Positions 53,474-62,770 of a DNA stretch of 64,000 bases are shown in pieces (position 1 is the stretch's first letter; each line of letters starts with the position of its first letter). The notes under the pieces were generated by a model that saw nothing but the letters and a program-made list of their open reading frames with translations, had not been told where the DNA came from and ran no database searches. The stretch covers positions 62,001 through 126,000 of the forward strand of contig NZ_JAMHFY010000003.1 of assembly GCF_023897015.1 (NCBI RefSeq). The letters run 5' to 3'. The translations under genes were made by a program, and so were the position numbers. This DNA is from Desulfosporosinus nitroreducens (GTDB lineage: Bacteria; Bacillota; Desulfitobacteriia; Desulfitobacteriales; Desulfitobacteriaceae).

Positions 53474-53642
53474 TTAAAATTATAAATTGAGTTATCTTGT
53501 TTGTCAATCGGCAGTTGGCGCTAACTTGCATCATCAATCCTAATGAGACGATTGATACTTCCAATTAAAAAGTACCTATTTAAGGAGAGGTACTATTTTT
53601 ATAGGAGAACAAATCATGACTACGTCAGTGAAGATAAGATTA

Positions 53643-54471
53643 TTATGATGATGTGTTGCTATATAGTTCTTGATATGTAATTTTAGCAGCCTTAATCCGT
53701 CGGTCAGCTTTACCACATTGAGGACTCAACAAAGAACAATTTTTGTGACAGGCTGTACAATGCATATCTCCAAGATAGTCTGAAAGACTCATGGTGTCTC
53801 CAACATCAGTAGTAGTTTCTGCATAGACCTGAATATTTGTACTATTTTCTCTTCCTGTTAAAGTTGGGGTCGTTTGAGATGAACTAGCTATCTGTGTAGC
53901 ATATTGGGTAGACTGGCTGTTCACATTGGTTCGTCGCGATGGAAATAACTCTGGAATATAAAACAATGACAATCGCGGCAATTGTCCCAAGACGGACGAA
54001 TGTTTCTCTGGCATTGCTCTTTCTAAGATTCGCGAATATTCTACGCACTGATTCCATAAGATAGTGCCCGTGCAAGACAATGTGAAGTCCGAAGAGTCCT
54101 AAACCGAGATAGGTCGTCCATGTATGGACCAACACCAATAGTTTACTGCCCAGTGAGGATCCCAGTGATGGAAAAACTACTTGTGAAACGAGTATACCAG
54201 TAATGGTTATTGTAGCTATGGTCAGGAACATCGTCACATTTAAAGCATATCTCAGCTTGGCCGATGTCTTTAATTTTCCATTGAATAGGTTCTTTGTGAC
54301 GTTTTTAACCCATGACCAGTTCAATCGAACATGGCTTGCAAAGAGGGCGAAGATGGATAACCCTACAATTTCATGGAACACAAGTCCAGTTTCATGTGCA
54401 AAAATCAAGGTAACAAACAGGATCGCCATGACAATATCTAACATTATTTTGGTAAGTGTTTTGTCGTTCAT
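53643..54471 (-). pseudogene. DUF4405 membrane protein, frameshifted
   Basis: Starts at ATG 54471 (MNDKTLTKIMLDIVMAIL) with several membrane helices containing His residues (FAHETGLVFHEIVGL, HVRLNW, VLVHTWTTYLGLGLFGLHIVLHGHYL) that could bind b-type heme. The frame runs into ...TNQCEQ then stop at 53884. The neighbouring frame continues without a break from about 53940 (VNSQSTQYATQIASSS) to 53643 and carries the expected C-terminal Cys segment MHCTACHKNCSLLSPQCGKA, including CxxCH. A one-base indel near 53900-53960 fits. It may be a real inactivation or a sequence error. Confidence 0.7.
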
Positions 54472-54807
54472 ATGTTCTAGCGCCTTCTTTCCGCAAATCA
54501 TTAGTTATTTTGAAATGGTTATCATAATGCACGTATATCTTTACTAATGTTTTCTCCTTCAATCCTCAGTTTCTTTATGTGGTTTTGTACGACAACATCA
54601 TTATGCAATACAAGTCTGAAGTGAAGCTGATGTCCCGCTGAAAGTTTGCTTAATGACAGAACAAGCATGGAATGTATTGTAATTCTTTCCTCTCTGGAAT
54701 AGTATTTGGGAAATGTGATTATTAGTTTTTTCACGGGCGTTTCGATGGAATAGGTCAAGCTAAGTACACATATAAGTAGGGTAAGAACTCCGCCAGGGGG
54801 GCATGAA

Positions 54808-55470
54808 ATGAAGAAAAGAGGATTATGGTTACTCATCGGAATCAGCATCGTGCTGATGGGGGTATTTCTAGGTCGCTATTTTTGGCAGCCAGAGCCCATT
54901 AATTTAGTCACGCACGGCTTAGAACGACTGAACGCAGCGACCTCTTTTCGCTACAGTTTAACCCAGCATCAATGGGTTGAGGGAAAAGATCGCGTACTCA
55001 CTCAGATTCTAGGAGAAAAGGACGGTGGAAACACTCGAATCTTGGGTCAGCTGGTTGGGAGCGAAGTAGAGATGATCAAAATCGGAGATTCTACGTACAG
55101 CAAAGACCCTTTTAGTAAGAAGTGGATTCGGTTTGCGAACGCTCCAGCAGCCCAGGAAGTCTTTCTGGCGGAGCTCAATCCTTTATCTTCGCTTCAAATG
55201 AAAGAGCTAGGAGAGGTGATGCTTAGCGGTCAAGAGAAAGTTAATGGTGAAAAAGCATGGGTATGTCAATTAAAACCTAGTGTACAGAATCAAATGATGG
55301 AGGTATTTTGGACAGATTTCCAGTATACGCTTTATATTCGAAAGTCAGATAAGACCCTTGTTAAAGCGTCTATTGAAGCGAAAAATAAAGCTAAGTCCGA
55401 CCCTATGACGATGACACTCGAGTTTAAAGATATTGGTAAGAAAATAGATATTCAGGCACCTGACATCTAA
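54808..55470 (+). CDS. Hypothetical membrane-anchored protein
   Basis: Protein of 220 residues with one N-terminal membrane helix (about residues 6-25, LLIGISIVLMGVFLGRYF) and an outward globular domain of beta character, rich in segments such as FRYSLTQHQWVEG and TYSKDPFSKKWIRF. It resembles the LolA/LppX-like outer-surface domain of Gram-positive lipoproteins but has no lipobox Cys, so the anchor is a signal-anchor helix. No function can be named. ATG 54808 follows GGGGGGCATGAA. Confidence 0.7.
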   Translation: MKKRGLWLLIGISIVLMGVFLGRYFWQPEPINLVTHGLERLNAATSFRYSLTQHQWVEGKDRVLTQILGEKDGGNTRILGQLVGSEVEMIKIGDSTYSKDPFSKKWIRFANAPAAQEVFLAELNPLSSLQMKELGEVMLSGQEKVNGEKAWVCQLKPSVQNQMMEVFWTDFQYTLYIRKSDKTLVKASIEAKNKAKSDPMTMTLEFKDIGKKIDIQAPDI

Positions 55471-55747
55471 ATGGAAAGTTCGATGGTCGAAGAGCAAGCG
55501 GTTTACCCAGTTTGGGCACACTGCTTGCATATTTTTTGTACTATTCCAGAAAATAGAATAAGGGGGCTTATCGCCGTCCTTGGGTGAGGGGACACTTGGA
55601 CATCGCCTGCAAGCGTTGCATTGGCCACTTTTCTAAAATAAATTGCTATTAAGTCATAAAGTGTTTGCACAATGGACAAGCCTCTGGTATAGTTTTGGCA
55701 TGAGTTTTGTAGAAATGCAGTTTTATAGTATAGTGGAGGTGCCCTAA

Positions 55748-56290
55748 ATGGAAGAATATATTGCAAAGGTCTTAATATCACGAGAAGAATTGAGTAAACG
55801 CGTAGCTGAACTGGGCGCAGAAATTACTAGAGATTATGAAGGAAAGAATCTTTTGGTCCTCGGGATTTTAAAGGGTGCTGTACCTTTTATGTCAGACTTA
55901 ATTCGAGAGATCAAATTGCCGCTAGCTTATGATTTTATGGCATTATCGAGCTATGGTGCATCTACTCAATCGTCTGGGGTAGTGAGGATTCTCAAGGATT
56001 TAGAGCGCAGTGTCGATGATGTCCATATTTTGATTACTGAAGATATTGTTGATACGGGATTGACATTGAAGTATTTAAAAGCAAATCTGAAAGCGCGGAA
56101 TCCTCTAAGTGTAAAAGTAGTAACGCTTCTCGATAAAGCCGCACGTCGACAGGCAGATGTCTTTCCGGATTATAATGGATTTTCGATTCCAGATGAATTT
56201 GTTGTAGGGTATGGTTTGGATTTTAATGAGGAATATCGCAATTTGCCTTATATTGGTGTTTTGAAACAGGAAGCCTATAAATTTATTTAA
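55748..56290 (+). CDS. hpt: Hypoxanthine phosphoribosyltransferase
   Basis: Purine salvage enzyme, 180 residues. The PRPP loop is VLITEDIVDTGLTLKYL (about 94-110), with GILKGAVPFMSDLIR and FVVGYGLDFNEEYRNLPYIG at the end. ATG 55748 follows GTGGAGGTGCCCTAA. Directly upstream of guaA, so the two supply GMP and IMP. Confidence 0.97.
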   Translation: MEEYIAKVLISREELSKRVAELGAEITRDYEGKNLLVLGILKGAVPFMSDLIREIKLPLAYDFMALSSYGASTQSSGVVRILKDLERSVDDVHILITEDIVDTGLTLKYLKANLKARNPLSVKVVTLLDKAARRQADVFPDYNGFSIPDEFVVGYGLDFNEEYRNLPYIGVLKQEAYKFI

Positions 56291-56306
56291 TTAATATGGA
56301 ATGGTG

Positions 56307-57848
56307 ATGAATGAAGTGACACAGGAAGTCGTTTTGGTTTTAGATTTTGGAGGACAGTACAATCAACTTATTGCTCGCCGTGTACGTGAGGCGCATGTGT
56401 ATTCTGAAATGATTTCCTATAAAACATCGATTGAGGAAATTAAAGCTCGTCAGCCAAAGGGGATTATCCTCTCTGGCGGTCCTGCAAGTGTCAATCAACC
56501 GAACGCTCCTAAAGTAGATCCCGAAATCTATGCTTTGGGGATTCCCATACTTGGGATTTGCTATGGAATGCAGTTGATGACCGTACAATTAGGTGGAAGC
56601 GTCGTCCATCCTGTAGCCAGCGAGTATGGAAAAGCGATGCTTACTATTGATAAGGCAACTGATTTATGGCAAGGATTAGGTGGAGAACGTCCGTGTTGGA
56701 TGAGCCATGGTGATTCTGTTCAAACATTGCCTGAGGGCTTTATAGTTGCTGCCCATACCAGTCATACTCCAGTTGCAGCCATGATGAACGAAAAACGTCA
56801 CTTCTATGGCGTTCAGTTTCATCCTGAAGTTAGGCACACTCCAGATGGGCAAGCTATGCTAGAGAAGTTTCTCTTCGACATTTGTAAATGTGTTGGAGAC
56901 TGGACGATGGAGTCCTTCATTGAGTTACAAGTTGCTGAGATACGGGCCAAGGTTGGAAGTGGGCGTGTTCTCTGTGCTCTGAGCGGTGGAGTAGACTCCT
57001 CAGTTGCTGCGGCCTTAGTACATCGTGCAGTCGGGGATCAATTGACCTGTGTTTTTGTCGATCATGGCTTTATGCGTAAAAATGAGGCAGAACAGGTTAA
57101 AAAGGTTTTTACAGAGCAGTTTCAACTTAACTTGGTTTTTGTAGATGCCAGAGAGCGTTTTATGGAAAAGCTTGAAGGGGTTTCCGATCCTGAAACTAAG
57201 CGCAAAGCTATTGGCAATGAGTTTATTCGTGTTTTTGAAGTAGAGGCGTCGAAGTTAGGCCAAGTAGATTTCTTGGTTCAGGGAACGCTTTATCCGGATA
57301 TTGTGGAAAGCGGGACAGAAACCGCAGAAACTATTAAGAGTCATCATAATGTCGGTGGTTTGCCGGAGGACATGCAATTTGAACTTATTGAGCCTTTGCG
57401 TATGCTCTTTAAAGACGAAGTACGCGAATTAGGAACTGAACTGGGCATGAGTGAGGAGATTGTCTGGCGTCAACCTTTCCCTGGACCAGGTCTGGCAATC
57501 CGCATTCTTGGAGAACTGACCCGTGAGAAGTTAGATATTTTACGGGAAGCGGATGCAATCATTTTAGAAGAGATTCGCCGTTCTGGAATGTATCGTGAAT
57601 TGTGGCAAAGTTTTGCCGTACTCCCTTCTATCAAAAGCGTTGGTGTTATGGGAGATGGTCGAACCTATGAATATCCCATTATCCTGAGAGCTGTCACCAG
57701 CGAGGATGCTATGACAGCAGATTGGGCTAGACTCCCCTATGATCTTCTGCATAATATATCCTCTAGGATTGTGAACGAAGTGCAGGGCGTCAATCGTGTC
57801 GTTTATGACATTACCTCCAAGCCTCCTGGAACGATTGAGTGGGAGTAG
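56307..57848 (+). CDS. guaA: GMP synthase (glutamine-hydrolysing)
   Basis: Converts XMP to GMP. Class I glutamine amidotransferase domain ([17 protein letters not shown] with nucleophile Cys, FHPEVRHT with catalytic His), then the ATP-pyrophosphatase domain [12 protein letters not shown], and the C-terminal dimerisation domain ending GTIEWE. About 513 residues. ATG 56307 is favoured over 56301 because GGA at 56298 is then 6 bases away. Confidence 0.97.
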   Translation: MNEVTQEVVLVLDFGGQYNQLIARRVREAHVYSEMISYKTSIEEIKARQPKGIILSGGPASVNQPNAPKVDPEIYALGIPILGICYGMQLMTVQLGGSVVHPVASEYGKAMLTIDKATDLWQGLGGERPCWMSHGDSVQTLPEGFIVAAHTSHTPVAAMMNEKRHFYGVQFHPEVRHTPDGQAMLEKFLFDICKCVGDWTMESFIELQVAEIRAKVGSGRVLCALSGGVDSSVAAALVHRAVGDQLTCVFVDHGFMRKNEAEQVKKVFTEQFQLNLVFVDARERFMEKLEGVSDPETKRKAIGNEFIRVFEVEASKLGQVDFLVQGTLYPDIVESGTETAETIKSHHNVGGLPEDMQFELIEPLRMLFKDEVRELGTELGMSEEIVWRQPFPGPGLAIRILGELTREKLDILREADAIILEEIRRSGMYRELWQSFAVLPSIKSVGVMGDGRTYEYPIILRAVTSEDAMTADWARLPYDLLHNISSRIVNEVQGVNRVVYDITSKPPGTIEWE

Positions 57849-57903
57849 GGTAAAAGGGGCATAAATCAGGGTTTGTAAGGTCTTAAGAGGTGTTTGAGTA
57901 TTT

Positions 57904-57970
57904 GGCGGGCGTTTATGAAATCAACTTCTTTTTGGGGTAATCATAGACGCCTGTTTTGTTGTTCTTTTTT
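57904..57970 (+). terminator. Terminator after guaA
   Basis: GGCGTTTATGA (57908-57918) / TCATAGACGCC (57941-57951) stem with one G-U pair and a T-rich tail (TGTTTTGTTGTTC). Confidence 0.7.
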
Positions 57971-58113
57971 CGCTCATTATGATTTCTCTAAAAAGAGGAA
58001 TTCGATTGTAGCGGCAAGTTAAAGTATCAGTTTCAAACCAAGGGAGCAAAATTAAGTTAGACAAGAGAATAGATGTGACATAAATATTAACCTTCAATAA
58101 GGAGAGTGGGAGT

Positions 58114-58212
58114 TTGAAAGAGGGGGGGAACGCTATAGTGGATACGGGTCTGTTAGACAGCTTTCAACATGAAATTCCTCTACTTTGCATTTCGACAGCC
58201 AATAAAGTTTGA
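58114..58212 (+). CDS. Possible 32-residue small protein
   Basis: TTG 58114 follows GGAGAGTGGGAG. It encodes MKEGGNAIVDTGLLDSFQHE and so on up to TGA at 58210-58212, 32 residues in all. No known family. The ribosome-binding site is good, but that is the only support. It lies between guaA and the Spo0E-like gene. Confidence 0.3.
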   Translation: MKEGGNAIVDTGLLDSFQHEIPLLCISTANKV

Positions 58213-58364
58213 ATAATATCATAGCACATATAGACCTGGAATTTTTGAGGTAAAAATACCATATTACGACAAATGACTACCTATTAATGGGAAATTTATT
58301 CTTGCCATTTCATCAGAAAAGCAATAAAATCTTCTTGAGAGATCACATTTCAGGAGGAATCCAT

Positions 58365-58535
58365 GTGGAAAAGAAACTTTTGAAAAGAATTGAGGTATTA
58401 CGGAAGAGGCTCAATAAATTCGCACTTACTCGAAACCTTGTTGATAGCGAAGTGGTTGAAGTTAGTCAGCAATTAGACAATTTACTTAATCAATACCAAA
58501 AGGTTAGCGCTTACAAACAGTTAAGCTTTTGGTAA
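58365..58535 (+). CDS. Spo0E-like aspartyl-phosphate phosphatase
   Basis: Small helical protein of 56 residues from GTG 58365, with AGGAGG 7 bases upstream. The family signature SQQLDNLLNQYQK (SQxLD) is present. Spo0E-like proteins dephosphorylate Spo0A~P and delay sporulation. A longer frame begins at 58287 but lacks a ribosome-binding site and family sequence. Followed directly by a terminator. Confidence 0.88.
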   Translation: MEKKLLKRIEVLRKRLNKFALTRNLVDSEVVEVSQQLDNLLNQYQKVSAYKQLSFW

Positions 58536-58552
58536 AAGAGGAATATATTATA

Positions 58553-58597
58553 GAGACACCACAAGAAGGGCTTCTTGCAGGTGTCTCTATCTTTTTT
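58553..58597. terminator. Terminator between the Spo0E-like gene and the Ca-ATPase gene
   Basis: GAGACACC / GGTGTCTC stem over an ACAAGAAGGGCTTCTTGCA loop region, with TTTTTT to the right. Located between convergent genes. Confidence 0.85.
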
Positions 58598-61229
58598 AAA
58601 CTGTTTTACCACTAATATTGTTACGGCGTATTGCTTTTATAATTTCATTGATCACTAAAGGCATAACAGACAGTAGTAGAACAAAGGCCCAGTCCCTTAT
58701 AGTCAAAGGATAGACTTTAAATACTGAAGCTAATGCAGGTACTGTAATTACAATCACTTGGAGCAAAATCCCGAGTAATATTGAATAAACTAAGTTTTTA
58801 TTGGTAAAGACACCAAGCTGGAAAATCGATTTATCAGGATGCCGCATATTCAAAGAATGAAATAGTTGAGAGATGCTCAAGACTACAAAGGCCATTGTCT
58901 GAGCATGCATTAAGGAATCAGGATATAGATTGTTTCCTATTACAAAAGCGGTTAAAGTTAAAATCCCGATTAAAGCACCATTTAAAATCAGCCTTAGACC
59001 AGCGCCTTCGGCAAAAAGTGTGGCTTTTGGATCACGGGGTTTTTTATCCATGACTGTGGGATCTCCAGAATCGACACCTAAGGAAAGAGCAGGGAGAGTG
59101 TCAGTGACTAGATTGACCCATAAAATATGAATGGGTCTAAGAGGGGAAGCCCAGCCTAACAGAATCGCCAGGAAGAGGGCTACTACTTCTCCTAAATTAC
59201 AAGATAGTAAAAAGATAATTGATTTCTTTATATTGTTAAAGATATTCCTGCCTTCCTTAATCGCCGAGACGATAGTTGAGAAGTTGTCATCAGTTAGAAC
59301 AATATCTGCAGCGCCTTTGGCAACATCGGTTCCGGTGATTCCCATGGCCACTCCAATATCCGCAGCTTTCAACGAGGGTGCATCGTTTACTCCGTCCCCA
59401 GTCATAGAAACGATGTTTCCCCTGGACCTAATCGCTTTTACAATTGTAACTTTATGCTCTGGAGATACTCGAGCAAAAACAGATAAACCCTCAATTTTAT
59501 CATTTAACTGATCTTGGGTCAATTTATCTAGTTCCGAACCTGACATAACTTCCTCGATATTATTAGAAATACCTAGTTCATTGGCTATGGCGAAGGCCGT
59601 ATTTTTATGATCTCCTGTAATCATGACAGTTTTTATGCCAGCTTTTTTACAAAGCGCTATAGAGTCTTTGACTTCTAGTCTGGGAGGATCAATCATTCCG
59701 ACAAGGCCAATAAATGTTAGGTTCTCTTCTATTTTGTCACCTTCCTTCGAGGGATCAGCGGCAAGTGACTTATAAGCAGCGCCTAAGACTCTTAAAGCAT
59801 CATCAGACATTTGGTTTGAGGCTTCAATTATTTTATTCTTAAGTTCTTCGGTTAAAGTTACTGTTTCTCCATTTATGTAAGCGTCAGTTGAGATTTTCAG
59901 TAAACTGTCTAAGGCACCTTTGGTGAAGACTATGAATTGATTATTAGAGTTATGAACTGTCGTCATTAATTTACGATCTGAATCAAACGGAATTTCATGA
60001 ACTCTGGGATAGGTTTTCTGCAACAAGTCTTTAGAGAGGTCAAATCTGTTGCCGGCTTCTAAGAGGGCAATCTCCGTAGGATCTCCTGTTTTGGCGGTTT
60101 CTGAGTAAGTAGAATCATTGCACAAGACTAGATTTTCCAGAAGGAGTCTATGAGCCTCTTTATTTAAATCAATTGAAGTTATTTCTCCTTGTTCATCGTT
60201 AGCAAAGAAGTGGGTAACCGTCATTTTATTTTGCGTAAGAGTTCCGGTTTTGTCAGAGCAAATAACTGAAACTGATCCTAATGTTTCTACTGCAGGGAGT
60301 TTTCTAACAATCGCGTGTTCTTTGATCAGACGTTGTACACCCATGGCCAAGACTATAGTGACGATAGCAGGTAACCCTTCAGGAATTGCTGCGACAGCTA
60401 AACTAAGAGCAATTAAAAACATTTCATAAAGATCTCGGTCTTGAAGTACCCCTACTAAAAACATGAGGGCACAAATTCCTATGGCTGCAAAGCCCAAGAT
60501 TTTTCCTAACTCTTCAATCTTTTTTTGAAGAGGAGTTTGCTCATCTGTCGATTCTTCGAGCATGGTGGCAATTTTCCCAATTTGAGTATCCATACCAGTG
60601 GCAACAGCGATACCTGCTCCACGTCCATAGGTTGCTAAGGTAGACATAAATGCCATGTTTTTCTGATCCCCAAGAGGGGTATCCTCAGCTTCAATAATTA
60701 AATTTGCCTGTTTATCAGATGGAACCGATTCTCCGGTAAGGGCCGATTCTTCAATCTGCAGATTGGCTGTTTCTATAAGACGAAGGTCACAGGGAATGTA
60801 TCTTCCTGCATCGATTATCACTAAGTCTCCAGAGACTACTTCTTGAGAAGGGATTTCTCTTGATTCTCCGTCTCTTTTAACTAATGCCTTTGGCGTTGAA
60901 AGTTTTTTCAAGGCATCAAGGGCCTTTTCTGCCTTAGATTCTTGAATGACACCTACGATGGCATTTATAAGAATCACAATTCCGATAATAACAGCATCGC
61001 TGATTTCTCCGATAAACCCCGAAATGAGAGCAGCACCAATTAAAATGTAGATCATGATATTGTTCAATTGAGACAGGAAAATTCTAAGTAAGGTTTTTGG
61101 TTTTTTAGATGTTAACTCGTTTAAACCGTGCTTTTCACGTCGCTGGATCACTTCATTTTCTGATAAACCGGTGGTTAGATTTACTTTGAATTCCTCTACC
61201 ACGGCTTCGGTACTTTTATTGAACCACAT
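58596..61229 (-). CDS. P-type Ca2+-transporting ATPase
   Basis: Protein of 877 residues, P-type ATPase of the IIA (SERCA/PMR1-like) class. Phosphorylation site CSDKTGTLTQNKM (about 325-337), nucleotide domain FTKGALDSLL and KTVMITGDHKNTA, the hinge TGDGVNDAPSLKAADIGVAMG, and cation-site helix AAIPEGLPAIVTIVLAMG, indicating Ca2+ transport. It pumps calcium (or Mn2+) out of the cytoplasm. ATG 61229 follows GAGGTGATAAT. Single gene. Confidence 0.94.
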   Translation of the reverse strand: MWFNKSTEAVVEEFKVNLTTGLSENEVIQRREKHGLNELTSKKPKTLLRIFLSQLNNIMIYILIGAALISGFIGEISDAVIIGIVILINAIVGVIQESKAEKALDALKKLSTPKALVKRDGESREIPSQEVVSGDLVIIDAGRYIPCDLRLIETANLQIEESALTGESVPSDKQANLIIEAEDTPLGDQKNMAFMSTLATYGRGAGIAVATGMDTQIGKIATMLEESTDEQTPLQKKIEELGKILGFAAIGICALMFLVGVLQDRDLYEMFLIALSLAVAAIPEGLPAIVTIVLAMGVQRLIKEHAIVRKLPAVETLGSVSVICSDKTGTLTQNKMTVTHFFANDEQGEITSIDLNKEAHRLLLENLVLCNDSTYSETAKTGDPTEIALLEAGNRFDLSKDLLQKTYPRVHEIPFDSDRKLMTTVHNSNNQFIVFTKGALDSLLKISTDAYINGETVTLTEELKNKIIEASNQMSDDALRVLGAAYKSLAADPSKEGDKIEENLTFIGLVGMIDPPRLEVKDSIALCKKAGIKTVMITGDHKNTAFAIANELGISNNIEEVMSGSELDKLTQDQLNDKIEGLSVFARVSPEHKVTIVKAIRSRGNIVSMTGDGVNDAPSLKAADIGVAMGITGTDVAKGAADIVLTDDNFSTIVSAIKEGRNIFNNIKKSIIFLLSCNLGEVVALFLAILLGWASPLRPIHILWVNLVTDTLPALSLGVDSGDPTVMDKKPRDPKATLFAEGAGLRLILNGALIGILTLTAFVIGNNLYPDSLMHAQTMAFVVLSISQLFHSLNMRHPDKSIFQLGVFTNKNLVYSILLGILLQVIVITVPALASVFKVYPLTIRDWAFVLLLSVMPLVINEIIKAIRRNNISGKTV

Positions 61230-61500
61230 ATTATCACCTCATGATTAAGTATTCACAGAATGTAAAAAAAAAGACCTAGATTTTATATTATTCATTAACT
61301 TTCACTAATATTCGAAAAGAAGCTCGTCTCTTTTTAAAAGTTGGATGTATCGAGCCAAGCTTTGGCAGGTTTCTTGTTTAAAGCGACCATAATTCGCGCA
61401 ATATACTTTGAAATGCAGTTAGAAAAAAATGAGTTGAAACTTGTATGTGCGTTTATCTCTTGGAGGTATTATAATAAACAAGTGGTAGAGGAGGTGTAAG

Positions 61501-62328
61501 ATGAACTATATAGTATTTGATCTGGAATTTAATATGTTCTTTAAATTCAAAGAAGGGGATTATGCGAATCCCGCTTTAAAAAGTGAAATCATCCAGATTG
61601 GAGCGGTCAAACTAAACGAAAATTTAGAGACTATTAGTGAGTTTAATTCAATCATTAGGCCTGTTATTTATAAGAGAATCAATCCCTATGTTAAGAAAAA
61701 AACAAATATCAGTTCGGGTATGGTTGTTAGAGGGAAATCTTTTGGTGAAGCAATTAAAAGCTTTAGTTCTTGGCTTGGAAAGGATTCAGTTTTATGCTCT
61801 TGGGGGCAGGATGATATTTTGGGGCTGAGGGATAATTGTTTGTTTTTTGGTTTTGATTCACTGTCATTTGACAAATACATAAATATTCAACAAATCTATA
61901 TGAAACATGGGGGTCTTTCAAAGCAACCAAGTCTGGAAAGTGCTGTAGAAGGCCTAGAAATTGAAAAAACATCTCCTTTTCATGATGCATTAAGTGATGC
62001 ATTTTATACCGCGGAGATTTTCAAAGGAGTATTTAATTTATCTCGCAATCTAATCATTAATTGGGAAAAAGTACAGAGAGAAAACGAGGAAAAGATTAGG
62101 GAACTGAAATCCTTATTAGATAAAGTGAGTATATTTTGTCCACAATGTGACGAAGCTCTGAAAAAGACTAGAGAAGTGACTAAAGCAAAAAAATATTTTG
62201 CTCATGGTTACTGTGATAAGTGTAACCTCCCTATAAGACACATTTCAAGAATCACTCATAACGGTGATGGGGAGTATAGTATTCTTTCTAAGAATTCAAT
62301 TTATAAGACGGAAGAAGCATCAGAGTAG
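61501..62328 (+). CDS. 3'-5' exonuclease, DEDDh family, KapD-like, with zinc ribbon
   Basis: Exonuclease of about 275 residues. The DEDDh metal sites are visible: D7-x-E9 (IVFDLEFNMF), then later the HDALSDAFYTAEIF motif with catalytic His-Asp. It resembles KapD, known as an inhibitor of the KinA sporulation pathway in Bacillus. The C-terminus adds a zinc-ribbon-like CxxC pair (FCPQCDEAL and YCDKCNLP), unusual for the family. ATG 61501 follows AGAGGAGGTGTAAG. Confidence 0.87.
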   Translation: MNYIVFDLEFNMFFKFKEGDYANPALKSEIIQIGAVKLNENLETISEFNSIIRPVIYKRINPYVKKKTNISSGMVVRGKSFGEAIKSFSSWLGKDSVLCSWGQDDILGLRDNCLFFGFDSLSFDKYINIQQIYMKHGGLSKQPSLESAVEGLEIEKTSPFHDALSDAFYTAEIFKGVFNLSRNLIINWEKVQRENEEKIRELKSLLDKVSIFCPQCDEALKKTREVTKAKKYFAHGYCDKCNLPIRHISRITHNGDGEYSILSKNSIYKTEEASE

Positions 62329-62454
62329 GGCTATCTTTATAGTGATAAATTTTTTCTGGAATACTTTCAAGGTTACAATAAGAGAGAACAACAGGGAACT
62401 AAAAAGCCTTGCAAAATATCCATTTATTGTTTATAATGTGTTTAGAAAATTCAA

Positions 62455-62640
62455 TAACTACAGGTGCCTCATTGTGAGGAGAATAGGGAAGTCGGTGTAA
62501 GTCCGGCGCGGTCCCGCCACTGTAAACGGGAAGCAAGAAGCATATTACCACGGGTTAGTTCCCGGAAGGTGCTTCGAAGTGTTGATCCGTAAGCCAGGAG
62601 ACCTGCCTTGTAGTTAAGCTAAGCCTACCTTGTCGAAGAA
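62455..62640 (+). promoter_or_regulatory. Cobalamin riboswitch
   Basis: The conserved features appear in order: the 5' loop ACAGGTGCCTC, the core GGGAAGTCGGTGTAAGTCCGGCGCGGTCCCGCCACTG (quoted only in parts: GTGTAAGTCC, GGTCCCGCCACTG), and the B12 box AGCCAGGAGACCTGCC. It is followed by a perfect terminator (62668-62706), so cobalamin should switch off the ThiC-like gene downstream. Confidence 0.97.
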
Positions 62641-62667
62641 CCAAGAGTAGTGTGGATGAGATTATGG

Positions 62668-62706
62668 AAAAGTCTCTAGTCACGTTGTGATTAGAGACTT
62701 TTTTTA
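62668..62706 (+). terminator. Cobalamin-riboswitch terminator
   Basis: AAAGTCTCTAGTCAC / GTGATTAGAGACTTT hairpin with a GTT loop, followed by TTTTTT. Lies 65 bases upstream of the ThiC-like start. Confidence 0.92.
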
Positions 62707-62770
62707 TTTTCACTACAGCTTGTTCTTTTCAAGGAATGAGTCAAACATAGAAAGGAGAGATTGTGAAGTT

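Noticed and set aside
54522-54737. Minus-strand frame upstream of the DUF4405 gene (from GTG near 54737) encoding about 71 residues
   Set aside because: No ribosome-binding site and no family resemblance; the extended version runs antisense into the 54808 gene. Left as non-coding.
55705-55730. Sigma-54-like sequence CTGGTATAGTTTTGGCAT upstream of hpt
   Set aside because: GG and GC are 10 bases apart but the -12 element lacks the TT before GC and hpt is a housekeeping gene; likely a sigma-A region.
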